44,890 nucleotides of DNA. Source: a virus. The stretch lies in IMG/VR virus record IMGVR_UViG_3300048833_000740, positions 1 through 44,890 of that record, one strand, 5' to 3'. This document shows positions 1-7,719 of the stretch, piece by piece. Below the pieces are notes generated by a model. It was not told where the DNA came from, searched no databases, and was given only the letters and a program-made list of their open reading frames with translations. The translations under genes were made by a program, and so were the position numbers. The first letter of the stretch is position 1. Every line of letters starts with the position of its first letter.

Positions 1-279
1 ATGAAAACTTCAAAGCAAATGGAAAAGCAGAACCTACTCATTAGCCAAGTTTTGGAAACGCTCTACTGGCAGGACAGAGGTCTTACAGAAAAGGACAAAA
101 AAGAATTCCCATTGATGTACAGGGCAATCAATGCCATCAATGAAGTCTGGAACTCTAATCAGGTTCCGATCCTAAAAATGGAAATAGACAGTATTGCTGA
201 TGACCAGATCAGGATGCAGGTCAATGAATCCTCTCCGGTCACATTTATCGCACTTCAAAAAGACTTAGTCCATGGATAG
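1..279 (+). CDS. hypothetical early phage protein
   Basis: I do not recognise this 92 aa protein. It is charged and mostly helical, with no signal peptide or membrane segment. The window opens exactly on an ATG, so this may be the true start, but the frame could continue upstream out of view. Its stop overlaps the next gene by 8 bases, so it belongs to the plus-strand early operon. Function unknown. Confidence 0.6.
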   Translation: MKTSKQMEKQNLLISQVLETLYWQDRGLTEKDKKEFPLMYRAINAINEVWNSNQVPILKMEIDSIADDQIRMQVNESSPVTFIALQKDLVHG

Positions 280-562
280 ACAAACCAAAGCCATCATGCA
301 TGTCCTGATCTGGGCGCTGCTGATTATCTTCTTTATCTCCTGCAGTACAAAGGAAACCCTCCTCAGACCGGTCGGCGACATTATGGATACCGAAGAGGAT
401 ATGGTACTGGGAATCTTTCCAGAAACCAAAACAAGAAACGGCCTCTATTATGCCCAATGGTTTTACTTCCCCGGCATGGGATGGGTCTCCGGTGATACCC
501 ATTACCTCAAGGTTGTACTGGTAGAAAAATCCACCGGAAAGGAGGTCTTAAGTGACGATTGA
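272..562 (+). CDS. small putative lipoprotein
   Basis: This 96 aa protein begins with a short basic stretch, a hydrophobic core (about residues 9-22) and a cysteine at residue 24 in a lipobox-like FFISC, so it is probably exported and lipidated. The mature part is polar, with aromatic residues around 60-75 (YYAQWFYFPGMGW). It overlaps the upstream gene by 8 bases and the downstream gene by 11. The family is not recognised. Small lipoproteins encoded in phage early regions can act in superinfection exclusion, but that role is only inferred here. Confidence 0.6.
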   Translation: MDRQTKAIMHVLIWALLIIFFISCSTKETLLRPVGDIMDTEEDMVLGIFPETKTRNGLYYAQWFYFPGMGWVSGDTHYLKVVLVEKSTGKEVLSDD

Positions 563-770
563 CAGCCTCGAATTTACCTTAACCGTCTCGCAGGTTTTAT
601 TCTTAGCAGTAGCAATTTACTGCGGTGTATCAGTATCCATTTACCTCATTAACTTAAAAAAAAATGAAAAAGCACATAATAACCTTACTTCTCACCTTAA
701 TCATCCTCTTGATATCCGCAGGATCATGCACTATGGAAAGGCAGCTCACCGGCAAAGAAACCGTCGCTAA
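552..770 (+). CDS. small membrane protein, possible overlap partner of the lipoprotein gene
   Basis: The predicted product is 72 aa with a GTG start at 552, preceded by a strong ribosome site (AAAGGAGGT at about 538-546). Residues 10-33 form one hydrophobic membrane segment, followed by a basic tail. The last 35 codons overlap a small lipoprotein gene in another frame (664-816), and that tail, rich in H, R and N, may carry little sequence constraint of its own. An inner-membrane protein overlapping an out-of-frame lipoprotein gene recalls Rz/Rz1 spanin pairs, but the position far from the lysis genes argues against this. Function unknown. Confidence 0.45.
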   Translation: MTIDSLEFTLTVSQVLFLAVAIYCGVSVSIYLINLKKNEKAHNNLTSHLNHPLDIRRIMHYGKAAHRQRNRR

Positions 771-816
771 GCAACAAAAAGATTTGATGTTCAAAGGCTA
801 TAAAAAAAGGAAGTAA
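664..816 (+). CDS. very small lipoprotein (50 aa)
   Basis: This short frame reads MKKHIITLLLTL at its start and has a hydrophobic core to about residue 18, then a lipobox AGSC with the cysteine at residue 22. A short basic tail ending in YKKRK follows. Basic N-terminus, hydrophobic core and lipobox together make it a credible lipoprotein. It lies largely inside the preceding gene in another frame, and its stop overlaps the next ATG (TAATG). Role unknown; it may interact with the membrane protein encoded just upstream. Confidence 0.55.
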   Translation: MKKHIITLLLTLIILLISAGSCTMERQLTGKETVAKQQKDLMFKGYKKRK

Positions 817-1082
817 TGGTGACCAAAGAAATATTTCTCGAAGGGTGCCGATTTATGCACAGTGATGGTACAGGAGGTTTTATTTCAGTTCCTGATACTG
901 ATAACCCAAATAAAATAAACCCCCATTTGAATTTTGCTAGAGGAGGGTACTTCGCCAATGTACATAAGGTTGACCAGGTAGGGTTCACTTACTACACCTT
1001 TATCCTAGGAAAGGAATTCCGAGGAAGAGTACAATTTGAAGACTTGGTTCTTCTCGAAAGAAGGGAGGTTCTCAATGGCTAA
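816..1082 (+). CDS. hypothetical early phage protein
   Basis: This unrecognised 88 aa protein starts at an ATG that overlaps the stop of the preceding lipoprotein gene, which implies translational coupling. It is rich in aromatic residues and glycine (for example ARGGYFANVHKVDQVGFTYY) and has no signal peptide or membrane segment. The composition suggests a small beta-rich cytoplasmic protein. It overlaps the next gene by 8 bases. Function unknown. Confidence 0.55.
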   Translation: MVTKEIFLEGCRFMHSDGTGGFISVPDTDNPNKINPHLNFARGGYFANVHKVDQVGFTYYTFILGKEFRGRVQFEDLVLLERREVLNG

Positions 1083-1323
1083 AGTCCAAGAATCAATAGA
1101 AAAAACTTTTGGTGAAACCGAAATAGAAATTTCGATACTTCAAAGGGATAGAGAATTCAGTTGGAAACGCAACTCTATAATAAGCCTTGATATCGGTATG
1201 ATGGAAAGATTTACCCCTGCCGAATTAAAAAAAATGGGGGAATTCTTTATAAAGACCGCAAATGAAGTCGCGAAAAAGTATGATGGAAATGGAAATCGAA
1301 AGGAGGTCCCAAATGAACCCTAA
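1075..1323 (+). CDS. hypothetical early phage protein
   Basis: The chosen ATG at 1075 is preceded by AGGGAGG at about 1062-1068 and gives an 82 aa product. An upstream in-frame start at 1036 would lie deep inside the previous gene and has no such site. The sequence is mixed alpha/beta with a lysine-rich C-terminal helix (about residues 50-72). No family is recognised. The stop overlaps the next start by 11 bases. Confidence 0.55.
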   Translation: MAKVQESIEKTFGETEIEISILQRDREFSWKRNSIISLDIGMMERFTPAELKKMGEFFIKTANEVAKKYDGNGNRKEVPNEP

Positions 1324-1504
1324 CCCCCGCGACATCTTCATCCTAGAGATCGACCGCCAGACTTTCTTCAACAAGCTCCAGTATGACAGGTCACTGGATC
1401 CCATGCAGCGAACGGTCCTCGCACAAAGGCTCCAATTCACAGAATCCGAACTCCAAAGACTCCAAATCCATGTTGAAACTCTTCCAATTACTCCGCTCCC
1501 CTGA
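1313..1504 (+). CDS. small hypothetical helical protein
   Basis: The start at 1313 is set by an excellent ribosome site, AAAGGAGGT, at about 1299-1307, giving a 63 aa acidic, helical protein that starts MNPNPRDIFILEID. The longer frame from 1262 is rejected for lack of such a site. The C-terminal half is leucine/glutamine-rich and could form a short coiled coil. It overlaps both neighbours slightly. Function unknown. Confidence 0.55.
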   Translation: MNPNPRDIFILEIDRQTFFNKLQYDRSLDPMQRTVLAQRLQFTESELQRLQIHVETLPITPLP

Positions 1505-1778
1505 CCATAATGGCATCAAAGCCATCGATGATGAAATCCAAACAGTCCTGGGCACAGCCCCGGCCAAGACATTGCAGCAAGTTGCCGATCACCTCTTGGC
1601 AAAAGGAAAGGAGCTCGCTGATCAGCGGCTCCTGACCTTCGAGCTGCTGGATATTTCCCTGCATAAAATCCGAAAGTCAACCGAATGGAACTGCCTTCTG
1701 GTGAAGTATCGGGATGCTCCCTACCACTACCAATCTGAAATTATTCTGGTGCCCGAACAAACCACCCTTGCCTTATGA
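1470..1778 (+). CDS. hypothetical early phage protein
   Basis: Translation from the ATG at 1470 gives 102 aa (MLKLFQLLRSPDHNG). The longer frame from 1383 has a Ser/Lys/Asn-rich leader that looks like out-of-frame translation of the upstream gene, so the later start is preferred. Residues 15-55 look helical. The C-terminal part (LLVKYRDAPYHYQSEIILV) looks like beta structure. No family is recognised. The stop overlaps the next ATG (ATGATG at 1775). Confidence 0.5.
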   Translation: MLKLFQLLRSPDHNGIKAIDDEIQTVLGTAPAKTLQQVADHLLAKGKELADQRLLTFELLDISLHKIRKSTEWNCLLVKYRDAPYHYQSEIILVPEQTTLAL

Positions 1779-2110
1779 TGATCATCGCCTTAGATGGATT
1801 GGTCAAAGAATATGAATCCATCGATTCCCAGATTGCCTTTTGTCACCACATGGCCATCACCACAGCCAAAAACGGCGACCGGGACATCAGCCAGATGTAT
1901 GTCCATATCGCTACCAACCTCATGAAGCTAACGGAAAAGTCTCCAACCCAAAAAGAAACTATAGATGATATCTCCAGAATCAATCAAAGCACTTCGGACA
2001 GAATGGACAAGGTCCCAGAGCAGGATGGCCAACATGCTGCAGGAAATGGAGAAGGAACTGGAGAACCTCAAAAAGAAGAATGTCCACGAATCCGTCATCA
2101 ACACCCGTGA
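1775..2110 (+). CDS. hypothetical protein, possibly frameshifted with the next frame
   Basis: The first 65-70 residues of this 111 aa frame look like a genuine helical protein (MMIIALDGLVKEYESIDSQ and following). From about residue 75 the composition changes to Gly/Gln/Pro/Glu/His and resembles out-of-frame reading of the next gene's coiled coil. The following frame starts inside this one at 1965, 146 bases before this stop. Either the two genes truly overlap, or they form one gene joined by a frameshift, natural or a sequencing error. Function unknown. Confidence 0.4.
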   Translation: MMIIALDGLVKEYESIDSQIAFCHHMAITTAKNGDRDISQMYVHIATNLMKLTEKSPTQKETIDDISRINQSTSDRMDKVPEQDGQHAAGNGEGTGEPQKEECPRIRHQHP

Positions 2111-2339
2111 AAAACAAATAGTCCAGATCATAGACGCAATGAATACAGCTGAGGACATCATTGGGGTATTGATGATCTCAATCAAAACAACCAACCTCGA
2201 AATGCACATTCTCGAAAATCAACTTGCAAAGGCAATGAGCGGTAATGAGGACAAACAGAAAGCTTTTTTTTCGGCAGACCAGACGATGGCTTTGTTCAAA
2301 GAAGTGATAGGGGATATTAGAAGGGCGCAGGAACAATGA
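1965..2339 (+). CDS. hypothetical coiled-coil early protein
   Basis: This 124 aa frame contains a clear coiled coil at about residues 20-40 (MANMLQEMEKELENLKKKN), followed by helical segments up to IGDIRRAQEQ. A shorter start at 2025 (MANMLQ) is possible. Neither start has a strong ribosome site, although translation coupled to the overlapping upstream frame could serve. The stop overlaps the helicase-like gene by 4 bases. It may instead be the C-terminal half of the preceding frame. Function unknown. Confidence 0.5.
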   Translation: MISPESIKALRTEWTRSQSRMANMLQEMEKELENLKKKNVHESVINTREKQIVQIIDAMNTAEDIIGVLMISIKTTNLEMHILENQLAKAMSGNEDKQKAFFSADQTMALFKEVIGDIRRAQEQ

Positions 2340-4585
2340 AGCTGAAGAGGAATAGAGAGAAACTGGACGAGAAAACATCGATTGACATTGAATCAGGTGA
2401 AATCATCGATGAGCCTATCAAGATCAATCCGGACATAGATGAAACCACCCCTGCCACCTGGGACAAACTCAAAGCCCGGCAATGGAAAAAAATATTTGAA
2501 GCATGCCAAAAACTGATTGCTGATGAATACATCCTTATCACCAAAGAAAACAGCATGGCCATGGCCCATGAGTTCGCCTTCTTTGGCGAAGCCGGCAAAG
2601 ACATGTACATCAAAATCGGCCTGCTTTGCGAGGATCTTGATGAAGAAATACTTGCCAAAAAGATCAACCGGGCACTTACCGATATCAAGCGAAAGAACGG
2701 AAAGAAGCTGCTTTTCGCTCTTGGTGAAGCAGGTTATCGGGCTGACAGGGATGGAGGCGATATCATGTACATGGCCACCCCTTACCGGGGTGTCCGCTAT
2801 GAAATCACTGAGGATGTGGATGAGCAGATGGAAAAGGACCTCCGGGAATGGGGTTTTTTCGAGTACAAAAACAGCTATTGGTTTACCGAAGGGATGGGCG
2901 ATGTGGTTTATGTCAATCAACGCTCCAATTACGTGCTGAAAGTCCTGTACCATATCGAAACCGACAAAAACCAGCGCCGGGTGATTGAATTCACCAACGA
3001 GTTTGGACGTGCAAAATCTAAGGACATCAGCACCGATGAACTCTCAGAAATCGGCAGATTCCGGAAGGTGACCGAAGGCTTGGGCAATTTCATGTTTTAC
3101 GGCAAGCCCGAGGACTTCATGCGGATCAAGGGAAAGCTCTATGAGCAGGAGAAATCCGCCGAGCAGCTCGAAACCCTTGGCTGGCACCAAGACGGATTCT
3201 TTGCCTTCAGTAACGGCGTTTACAATTCCGAATTCCTACCGGTCGACGAGCATGGAATGCTTACCTACAAAGAGAAAAATTACTTCATCCCCTTCCACCC
3301 CAAGACAAACAGGTATAGCTACCTGAATGAAAAGAAATTCTACTACCGGCCAAGTACCGTCACCTTCAAGGAATGGTGCACCCACTACACCGGGGCCTTT
3401 GGCGATGTAGGCAAAGTCATGCTGGTTTTTGGTGTCACCACGGTATTCTCTGATATCATCTACCGGCACAAAAACAACTTCCCCATGATATTCCTCTATG
3501 GTGAAGGTGGATCCGGGAAGTCCACCATGATCCAATACATGCAGATGCTCTTTGGTACACCTCAGGCACCGATCAAGCTGACTGAGAAAGCCAATACCGA
3601 CAAGGCCAAGATCAGGAAGCTGGCGCAGTTTGTCAATGCCATGATCTGCTTTGAAGAATACACCGACACGCTGGATATATCCGTGGACAAAACGCTATCC
3701 GGATTCTATGACAGGTTTGGCTATGAGCGCTCTGACATGAATTCCAAGTATGGTACTGAATCCGTGCCGGTCGAGTCCTCAGTAGTCATCACGGGCAATT
3801 ATTACCCACAGGATGATCCATTCCTGCAGAGGCTGATCCTGATGGATTACAATGTCAATATCCGTGAAAATGCCGTGGTTGAGCACTTCGACAAGCTAAA
3901 CCTGATCAACATGGAAGGGATCACCAACATCACCGGATCCCTGATCCAGCACCGTGACCTGGTGGACAGGGACTTTCCGCTTCATTACCGCAGGATCTAC
4001 AGTGAATTCAACGATGCCCTGAAGAATGAAAACATCCGTGTTCCCTCCAGGATGGCGGAAAATTACAGCATCATGCTTTGCATGCACCATATCATGCACC
4101 CTATTCTTAAGTTCACTTTTGGCTATACGGAACTGTTTCAGTTTCTGAAAGAAACTATCCGGATCCATGCTGAGAAAAGGGACACAGGAGGCACCGTGCA
4201 GCGCTTCTGGGATGTGGTCCTATACATGTGCAATCCCAAAGTCAGGATGGCCAAGCATGGCCAGGAATACAGCATCGAAGGAGACGAAATATTTATCCGG
4301 TTCAAACAGCTGTGGAACCTCTATAACAAAGCCCATTTTGATATCCACCGTAAGCCGGGAGTACCATTCAATACCCTGATCGGAAAGCTGAAGGACAAGT
4401 CCGTCAACCCTGCCTACCTCCGGACAGAGAGCAACAAGAGATTTGCCGGCAACTATGAGAGCAACAGTTCCGCTATGGTATTCAGGTATGACCAGATAGG
4501 GGTGCAGCTGCCACTAGGCTATGAATCATCGGGAGAAGAAGACCAAGACAATCCTTACGGAGTAGCAAACCTTTATTCAAGATGA
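2336..4585 (+). CDS. replication P-loop ATPase, helicase-like (DUF927-like)
   Basis: This 749 aa protein is the largest early product. Residues 389-397 are a Walker A loop (GEGGSGKST). A hydrophobic strand ending in acidic residues at 437-441 (ICFEE) is a Walker B candidate, and DPFLQRLILMDYN (near residue 500) could supply a sensor or arginine finger. Upstream, the stretch ETLGWHQDGFFAFSNG (about residues 281-296) resembles DUF927-type phage and plasmid helicase modules. I see no Toprim or zinc-binding primase motif. A role in phage DNA replication is inferred from the family type, its size and its early position. It overlaps both neighbours by 4 bases. Confidence 0.7.
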   Translation: MKLKRNREKLDEKTSIDIESGEIIDEPIKINPDIDETTPATWDKLKARQWKKIFEACQKLIADEYILITKENSMAMAHEFAFFGEAGKDMYIKIGLLCEDLDEEILAKKINRALTDIKRKNGKKLLFALGEAGYRADRDGGDIMYMATPYRGVRYEITEDVDEQMEKDLREWGFFEYKNSYWFTEGMGDVVYVNQRSNYVLKVLYHIETDKNQRRVIEFTNEFGRAKSKDISTDELSEIGRFRKVTEGLGNFMFYGKPEDFMRIKGKLYEQEKSAEQLETLGWHQDGFFAFSNGVYNSEFLPVDEHGMLTYKEKNYFIPFHPKTNRYSYLNEKKFYYRPSTVTFKEWCTHYTGAFGDVGKVMLVFGVTTVFSDIIYRHKNNFPMIFLYGEGGSGKSTMIQYMQMLFGTPQAPIKLTEKANTDKAKIRKLAQFVNAMICFEEYTDTLDISVDKTLSGFYDRFGYERSDMNSKYGTESVPVESSVVITGNYYPQDDPFLQRLILMDYNVNIRENAVVEHFDKLNLINMEGITNITGSLIQHRDLVDRDFPLHYRRIYSEFNDALKNENIRVPSRMAENYSIMLCMHHIMHPILKFTFGYTELFQFLKETIRIHAEKRDTGGTVQRFWDVVLYMCNPKVRMAKHGQEYSIEGDEIFIRFKQLWNLYNKAHFDIHRKPGVPFNTLIGKLKDKSVNPAYLRTESNKRFAGNYESNSSAMVFRYDQIGVQLPLGYESSGEEDQDNPYGVANLYSR

Positions 4586-4803
4586 ACATCACCATCCCTA
4601 TCCGGCAGGCTTCAGGCATGCATGATTTTATCCTCCGGGAAAAGAAACCGGTGCTGTGGCATATCTATTTCCACAAGCTTCAAAACGGCAATTTCAATGC
4701 CCGGACCATCACCTTCGAAACCAACATGGTCTGGCTCCAGCAGCAGATCCAGCTTGGAAGGATCTACCTCCCGATGGAGGCCATTATTTCAGAAAAAAGT
4801 TAA
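4582..4803 (+). CDS. small hypothetical early protein
   Basis: This 73 aa frame starts in an ATGA overlap with the helicase-like gene, so it is probably translationally coupled. It contains a central segment PVLWHIYFHKLQNGNFNART, which reads like a beta-rich small domain. No family is recognised. An overlapping second frame covers the same DNA but looks like shadow coding. Function unknown. Confidence 0.5.
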   Translation: MNITIPIRQASGMHDFILREKKPVLWHIYFHKLQNGNFNARTITFETNMVWLQQQIQLGRIYLPMEAIISEKS

Positions 4804-4817
4804 CCACCTGCTTAAAT

Positions 4818-5708
4818 ATGAAAAAGTACGAAGACCCGTTCCTTTGCGATTTTATCCGGAACAACCTCAATAAAATTCCACTCAAGGATATAGCTCTTAA
4901 AACTAAAGTTTCTAAAAGCACTGTTGCAAAAATTATCAAAAGGTATGGGATGAAAATAGATACCCATGCTTCAGTTAGATTCAGAATAGCTGGAAGGACA
5001 AAAAATCCCACAAGCTTAAGCCCCGAACATGACCAGTATATCCAAGAAAATTACCTGACTATTCCTGTCAAAACCTTGGCAAGACATATTGGAAGGGTGG
5101 AAATAGTTGTTAGAACGCGACTGAAACAACTTGGGCTTGTGATTCCGCCTGAAATCATCCAGAAGAGAAAGGACGACTCAAGGATCAAAGCAGGAAATAT
5201 TCCCAAGTACAAAGGGAAAAAGCTCGCTGATCACTTGGCTCCTGAGCAACTTAAAAGCCTTGAAAAATTCAGATTTCAAAAAGGTCATATTCCAGTCAAT
5301 GCACTTTACGATGGGGCAGAAGTAATAAAAAAGGATTCCAATGGCAATACCTACAAATATGTCAGGATATCAGCCAAAAACTGGAGGGTTGCCCATGTCA
5401 TCAATTATGAAAAGAAGTACGGAAAAATACCAAAAGGTTATTGCCTCCGGTGCAAAACTCAGGATAGCACGAATGATGATCCGGACAATTGGGAGCTGAT
5501 CAGCAGAAAAGAAAACATGATCAAAAACTCCGGATCCAAAGACCTTACTGATGCATACGTACTAGGAAACCTAGCTCCTAAAAATCCAGAACTCAAGGCA
5601 ATAATCCGGGAGGAATATCCCGAACTCATCGAACTCAAAAAGAATCAACTAATCCTTAACCGTAAAATAAAAACCTATGAACAAAAACAAAATCCTCGCA
5701 AAAATTGA
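4818..5708 (+). CDS. HNH-like protein with N-terminal helix-turn-helix repeats
   Basis: From the ATG at 4818 the product is 296 aa. The longer reading from 4656 runs through the preceding gene and is rejected. Residues 1-110 carry two helix-turn-helix-like units (KDIALKTKVSKSTVAKIIKR and VKTLARHIGRVEIVVRTRLK). Residues about 185-240 match the shape of HNH_3 homing endonucleases: WRVAHVINYEKKYG, KIPKGYCLRCK, DPDNWELISRKENM. The usual catalytic H/N pattern is incomplete, with CK where a histidine is common, so activity is uncertain. It could be a DNA-binding regulator or a degenerate homing nuclease. It overlaps the next gene by 32 bases. Confidence 0.6.
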   Translation: MKKYEDPFLCDFIRNNLNKIPLKDIALKTKVSKSTVAKIIKRYGMKIDTHASVRFRIAGRTKNPTSLSPEHDQYIQENYLTIPVKTLARHIGRVEIVVRTRLKQLGLVIPPEIIQKRKDDSRIKAGNIPKYKGKKLADHLAPEQLKSLEKFRFQKGHIPVNALYDGAEVIKKDSNGNTYKYVRISAKNWRVAHVINYEKKYGKIPKGYCLRCKTQDSTNDDPDNWELISRKENMIKNSGSKDLTDAYVLGNLAPKNPELKAIIREEYPELIELKKNQLILNRKIKTYEQKQNPRKN

Positions 5709-6159
5709 ACCTATGGTAGGGAAGCAATTTATGATTGATGGAATTGTAGAAAGAATCACATTTTACATTCTACAACAAAACTCTATTTCAGTTGAAACGG
5801 ATAGCAGAAAGCGTTCTTTCTCTGAAGACCAGTTTATGGAATGGGCAAAGAAATGCCTGCCGGTACAAGATGATTTGGAAGTATTGGAAGAAGATATGGG
5901 CATCGCTCACGGCAATAGTAAGATGGCGCCAGCTGTACAAAATGCTGCTTCAGTAAATACTGTTGTATACCAGCCTTCCTTTACCTCCAATAACTTTTCT
6001 GAACTCCGGAATATCCTGATGAAGAATATCGAAAAGGTCCAGGAAAGTAAAGATTACCTACCTCAGGCCGTGGCCGTCCGGGACAATGTGCAGTCAGTCA
6101 TCGAGCTGACAAAAAATGAAATCGAGTATGCCAAGGTTCTAAACAGAATGTCCCGATGA
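5677..6159 (+). CDS. hypothetical phage protein
   Basis: This 160 aa protein has a beta-rich N-terminal half (residues 1-60, GKQFMIDGIVERITFYIL) and a helical C-terminal half beginning SELRNILMKNIEKVQESKD. The split may reflect two small domains joined by an Ala/Ser/Asn linker at about residues 85-110. I do not recognise a functional family. It overlaps the HNH-like gene upstream by 32 bases and the kinase-like gene by 4. Confidence 0.6.
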   Translation: MNKNKILAKIEPMVGKQFMIDGIVERITFYILQQNSISVETDSRKRSFSEDQFMEWAKKCLPVQDDLEVLEEDMGIAHGNSKMAPAVQNAASVNTVVYQPSFTSNNFSELRNILMKNIEKVQESKDYLPQAVAVRDNVQSVIELTKNEIEYAKVLNRMSR

Positions 6160-6713
6160 ACCGACCCCAAGCAATCATCATTATCGGAAACATCGCCTCC
6201 GGAAAGACTACACTGGCAAGGCGGATCCAATCCCATCTTCCGGACTTCCAATACATCTGTCTGGATGATATCCGTCTGGAGCAAGTAGAGGCTAATCCCG
6301 ACATCAATAGTGTGGTCATGGAAAGGGAATCTCAAAAGAAGGCGTTCGAAAAAATAGACCAAAACAGGTTCATTGTTTATGAGTCAACGGGCGCCAGTCA
6401 GTTTTACCATAAAGCACTGAACAGAATCAAGGATCAATATCAATGCTTTACCATCAAGATCCTGTCAAATCCTAAACAGTGCATCAAAAGGTTTCATCAG
6501 CGAAAGGAGGATGGGAAAATCCAGATTAAACCGGGATGGTTTAAGGTAAACGCTTCGATTGATAGCCAGATATTCAGAATTCATGACCTGCTGGTAGAAA
6601 GGGATTCTGATTTTAGCATTACAACAGATAAGTTGAATCCAGAAGAAATCAGCGCTGCTGCACTGATGGCTTATGCAAATTTCATCTCCAAATCCCAAAA
6701 AATCTCCTCATGA
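6156..6713 (+). CDS. P-loop kinase-like protein (polynucleotide kinase/zeta-toxin type fold)
   Basis: Residues 11-19 of this 185 aa protein are a Walker A loop (GNIASGKTT) following a hydrophobic strand (AIIIIGN). A second strand, QYICLDDIR, fits the acidic site of small nucleoside or polynucleotide kinases of the AAA_33/zeta-toxin type. The motif FIVYESTG is typical of the third strand. The substrate cannot be told from the sequence; nucleic-acid ends or nucleotides are the usual targets in phage early regions. The start overlaps the preceding stop by 4 bases (ATGA). Confidence 0.65.
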   Translation: MNRPQAIIIIGNIASGKTTLARRIQSHLPDFQYICLDDIRLEQVEANPDINSVVMERESQKKAFEKIDQNRFIVYESTGASQFYHKALNRIKDQYQCFTIKILSNPKQCIKRFHQRKEDGKIQIKPGWFKVNASIDSQIFRIHDLLVERDSDFSITTDKLNPEEISAAALMAYANFISKSQKISS

Positions 6714-6970
6714 AAGGCAAGGCTAAGAAAGTCCCGGATCCGTGGGTATCACTCGAGGACCGGGAAAACAAATCCCTTTCCAAAGCAGGGAAGCGGGCTA
6801 AGGTAAGGTATCATGCCGAAAAGCTCCGGGAACTTGGAATACCGGTGGATATCAAAAAAAGGACATTCCAAGTACCCTTTACCTCACTTGCTGAAGCTCC
6901 GGTACCACACCGGTTCTATATCAGAAAATTACTCCGGTTGGGGTTCATCAAACAATTCACACTATTTTAA
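6710..6970 (+). CDS. small basic hypothetical protein
   Basis: This 86 aa protein is strongly basic (MKGKAKKVPDPWVSLEDREN), with further lysine and arginine clusters that suggest nucleic-acid binding. The 4-base ATGA overlap with the kinase-like gene implies co-translation. No family is recognised. Confidence 0.55.
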   Translation: MKGKAKKVPDPWVSLEDRENKSLSKAGKRAKVRYHAEKLRELGIPVDIKKRTFQVPFTSLAEAPVPHRFYIRKLLRLGFIKQFTLF

Positions 6971-6982
6971 AAATAATCAATC

Positions 6983-7318
6983 ATGGAAAATCAAAAATTT
7001 GAAGCGTTCGCATTAATTGAATTGTTTGGCCATCAGCGGATGGCTGGAAAAGTAACAGAGCAAAGTATTGGGGGAGGATCCTTTATCAGGGTCGACGTAC
7101 CGGAGACGGAGCGCCAGCCGGCATTTACCCGGATGCTGAATCCATCTGCAATCTACGCCATAAATCCCATCACTGAAGAAGTCATGATGGCCATGGCCAG
7201 TAACCTCCAAAAATCCCCAATCCAGGAATGGGATATCAAAGAGGTGGTTGAAAAGCACCAAAAGTTATTGGCTAATGCACAGCCCATGGAAACAGGAAAG
7301 GAGGATTGGGATGAGTAA
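6983..7318 (+). CDS. hypothetical conserved-looking phage protein
   Basis: This 111 aa protein has a distinctive beta-rich N-terminal region (IELFGHQRMAGKVTEQSIGG, then SFIRVDVPE). The central part reads LNPSAIYAINPITEEVM, followed by a C-terminal helix. I believe similar proteins are common in Bacteroidota phages and prophages, but I cannot attach a function. The start is the first ATG after a 12-base gap. The stop overlaps the next start. Confidence 0.6.
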   Translation: MENQKFEAFALIELFGHQRMAGKVTEQSIGGGSFIRVDVPETERQPAFTRMLNPSAIYAINPITEEVMMAMASNLQKSPIQEWDIKEVVEKHQKLLANAQPMETGKEDWDE

Positions 7319-7529
7319 GACCCGCATAGCTGTTATTGAATTTCATGTTGATCTAGAAGAAGACACGGTCACTACAAAAATTCAAGGAAAATCAGGTGTA
7401 AAGGTTGCCACCATAGCAGAAAACCTTATGGGATTGCTGGAGGGAATGGCAGGTGTATTGGAAAAAAATCCGGAAGCGTTAATGGGAGGCTTTGAAAAAG
7501 ATTATCAAGAGGAGGTGGATAATGGGTAA
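7311..7529 (+). CDS. small hypothetical protein, sister-like to the next gene
   Basis: AAAGGAGG at about 7297-7304 fixes the start at 7311, giving 72 aa rather than the longer frame from 7248. The N-terminal half is beta-rich (IAVIEFHVDLEEDTVTTKIQ). The C-terminal half is helical (IAENLMGLLEGMAGVLEKNP). The next gene has the same strand-then-helix plan, so the pair may have arisen by duplication. Function unknown. Confidence 0.55.
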   Translation: MSKTRIAVIEFHVDLEEDTVTTKIQGKSGVKVATIAENLMGLLEGMAGVLEKNPEALMGGFEKDYQEEVDNG

Positions 7530-7719
7530 ACGACTTGTGCAAACCATAAAAGTGTATATCGACCCGAAAAACCCTAAGAATTACACTCTTAAGGTAAATG
7601 GTAACGGGTCAATGCCTGCAACGGATTTGGCTATTTGCCTCGAAACAGTTGCTGAGCATTTATCAAAATCTAATGGAACTGTAGAAGATCACTTTAAAAA
7701 GAACCAATCCAATGCCTAA
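7522..7719 (+). CDS. small hypothetical protein, sister-like to the previous gene
   Basis: GAGGAGGTG just upstream selects the ATG at 7522, giving a 65 aa product. It has a strand-rich start (LVQTIKVYIDPKNPKNYTL) and a helix containing LAICLETVAEHLSKSNGTVE. The layout resembles the preceding protein. The two overlap by 8 bases, and the stop overlaps the ASCH-like gene. Function unknown. Confidence 0.55.
   Translation: MGKRLVQTIKVYIDPKNPKNYTLKVNGNGSMPATDLAICLETVAEHLSKSNGTVEDHFKKNQSNA

Noticed and set aside
4656-4817. N-terminal extension of the HNH-like protein
   Set aside because: The extension lies inside the small gene at 4582-4803 and reads like an out-of-frame translation. The ATG at 4818 starts a clean helix-turn-helix protein.
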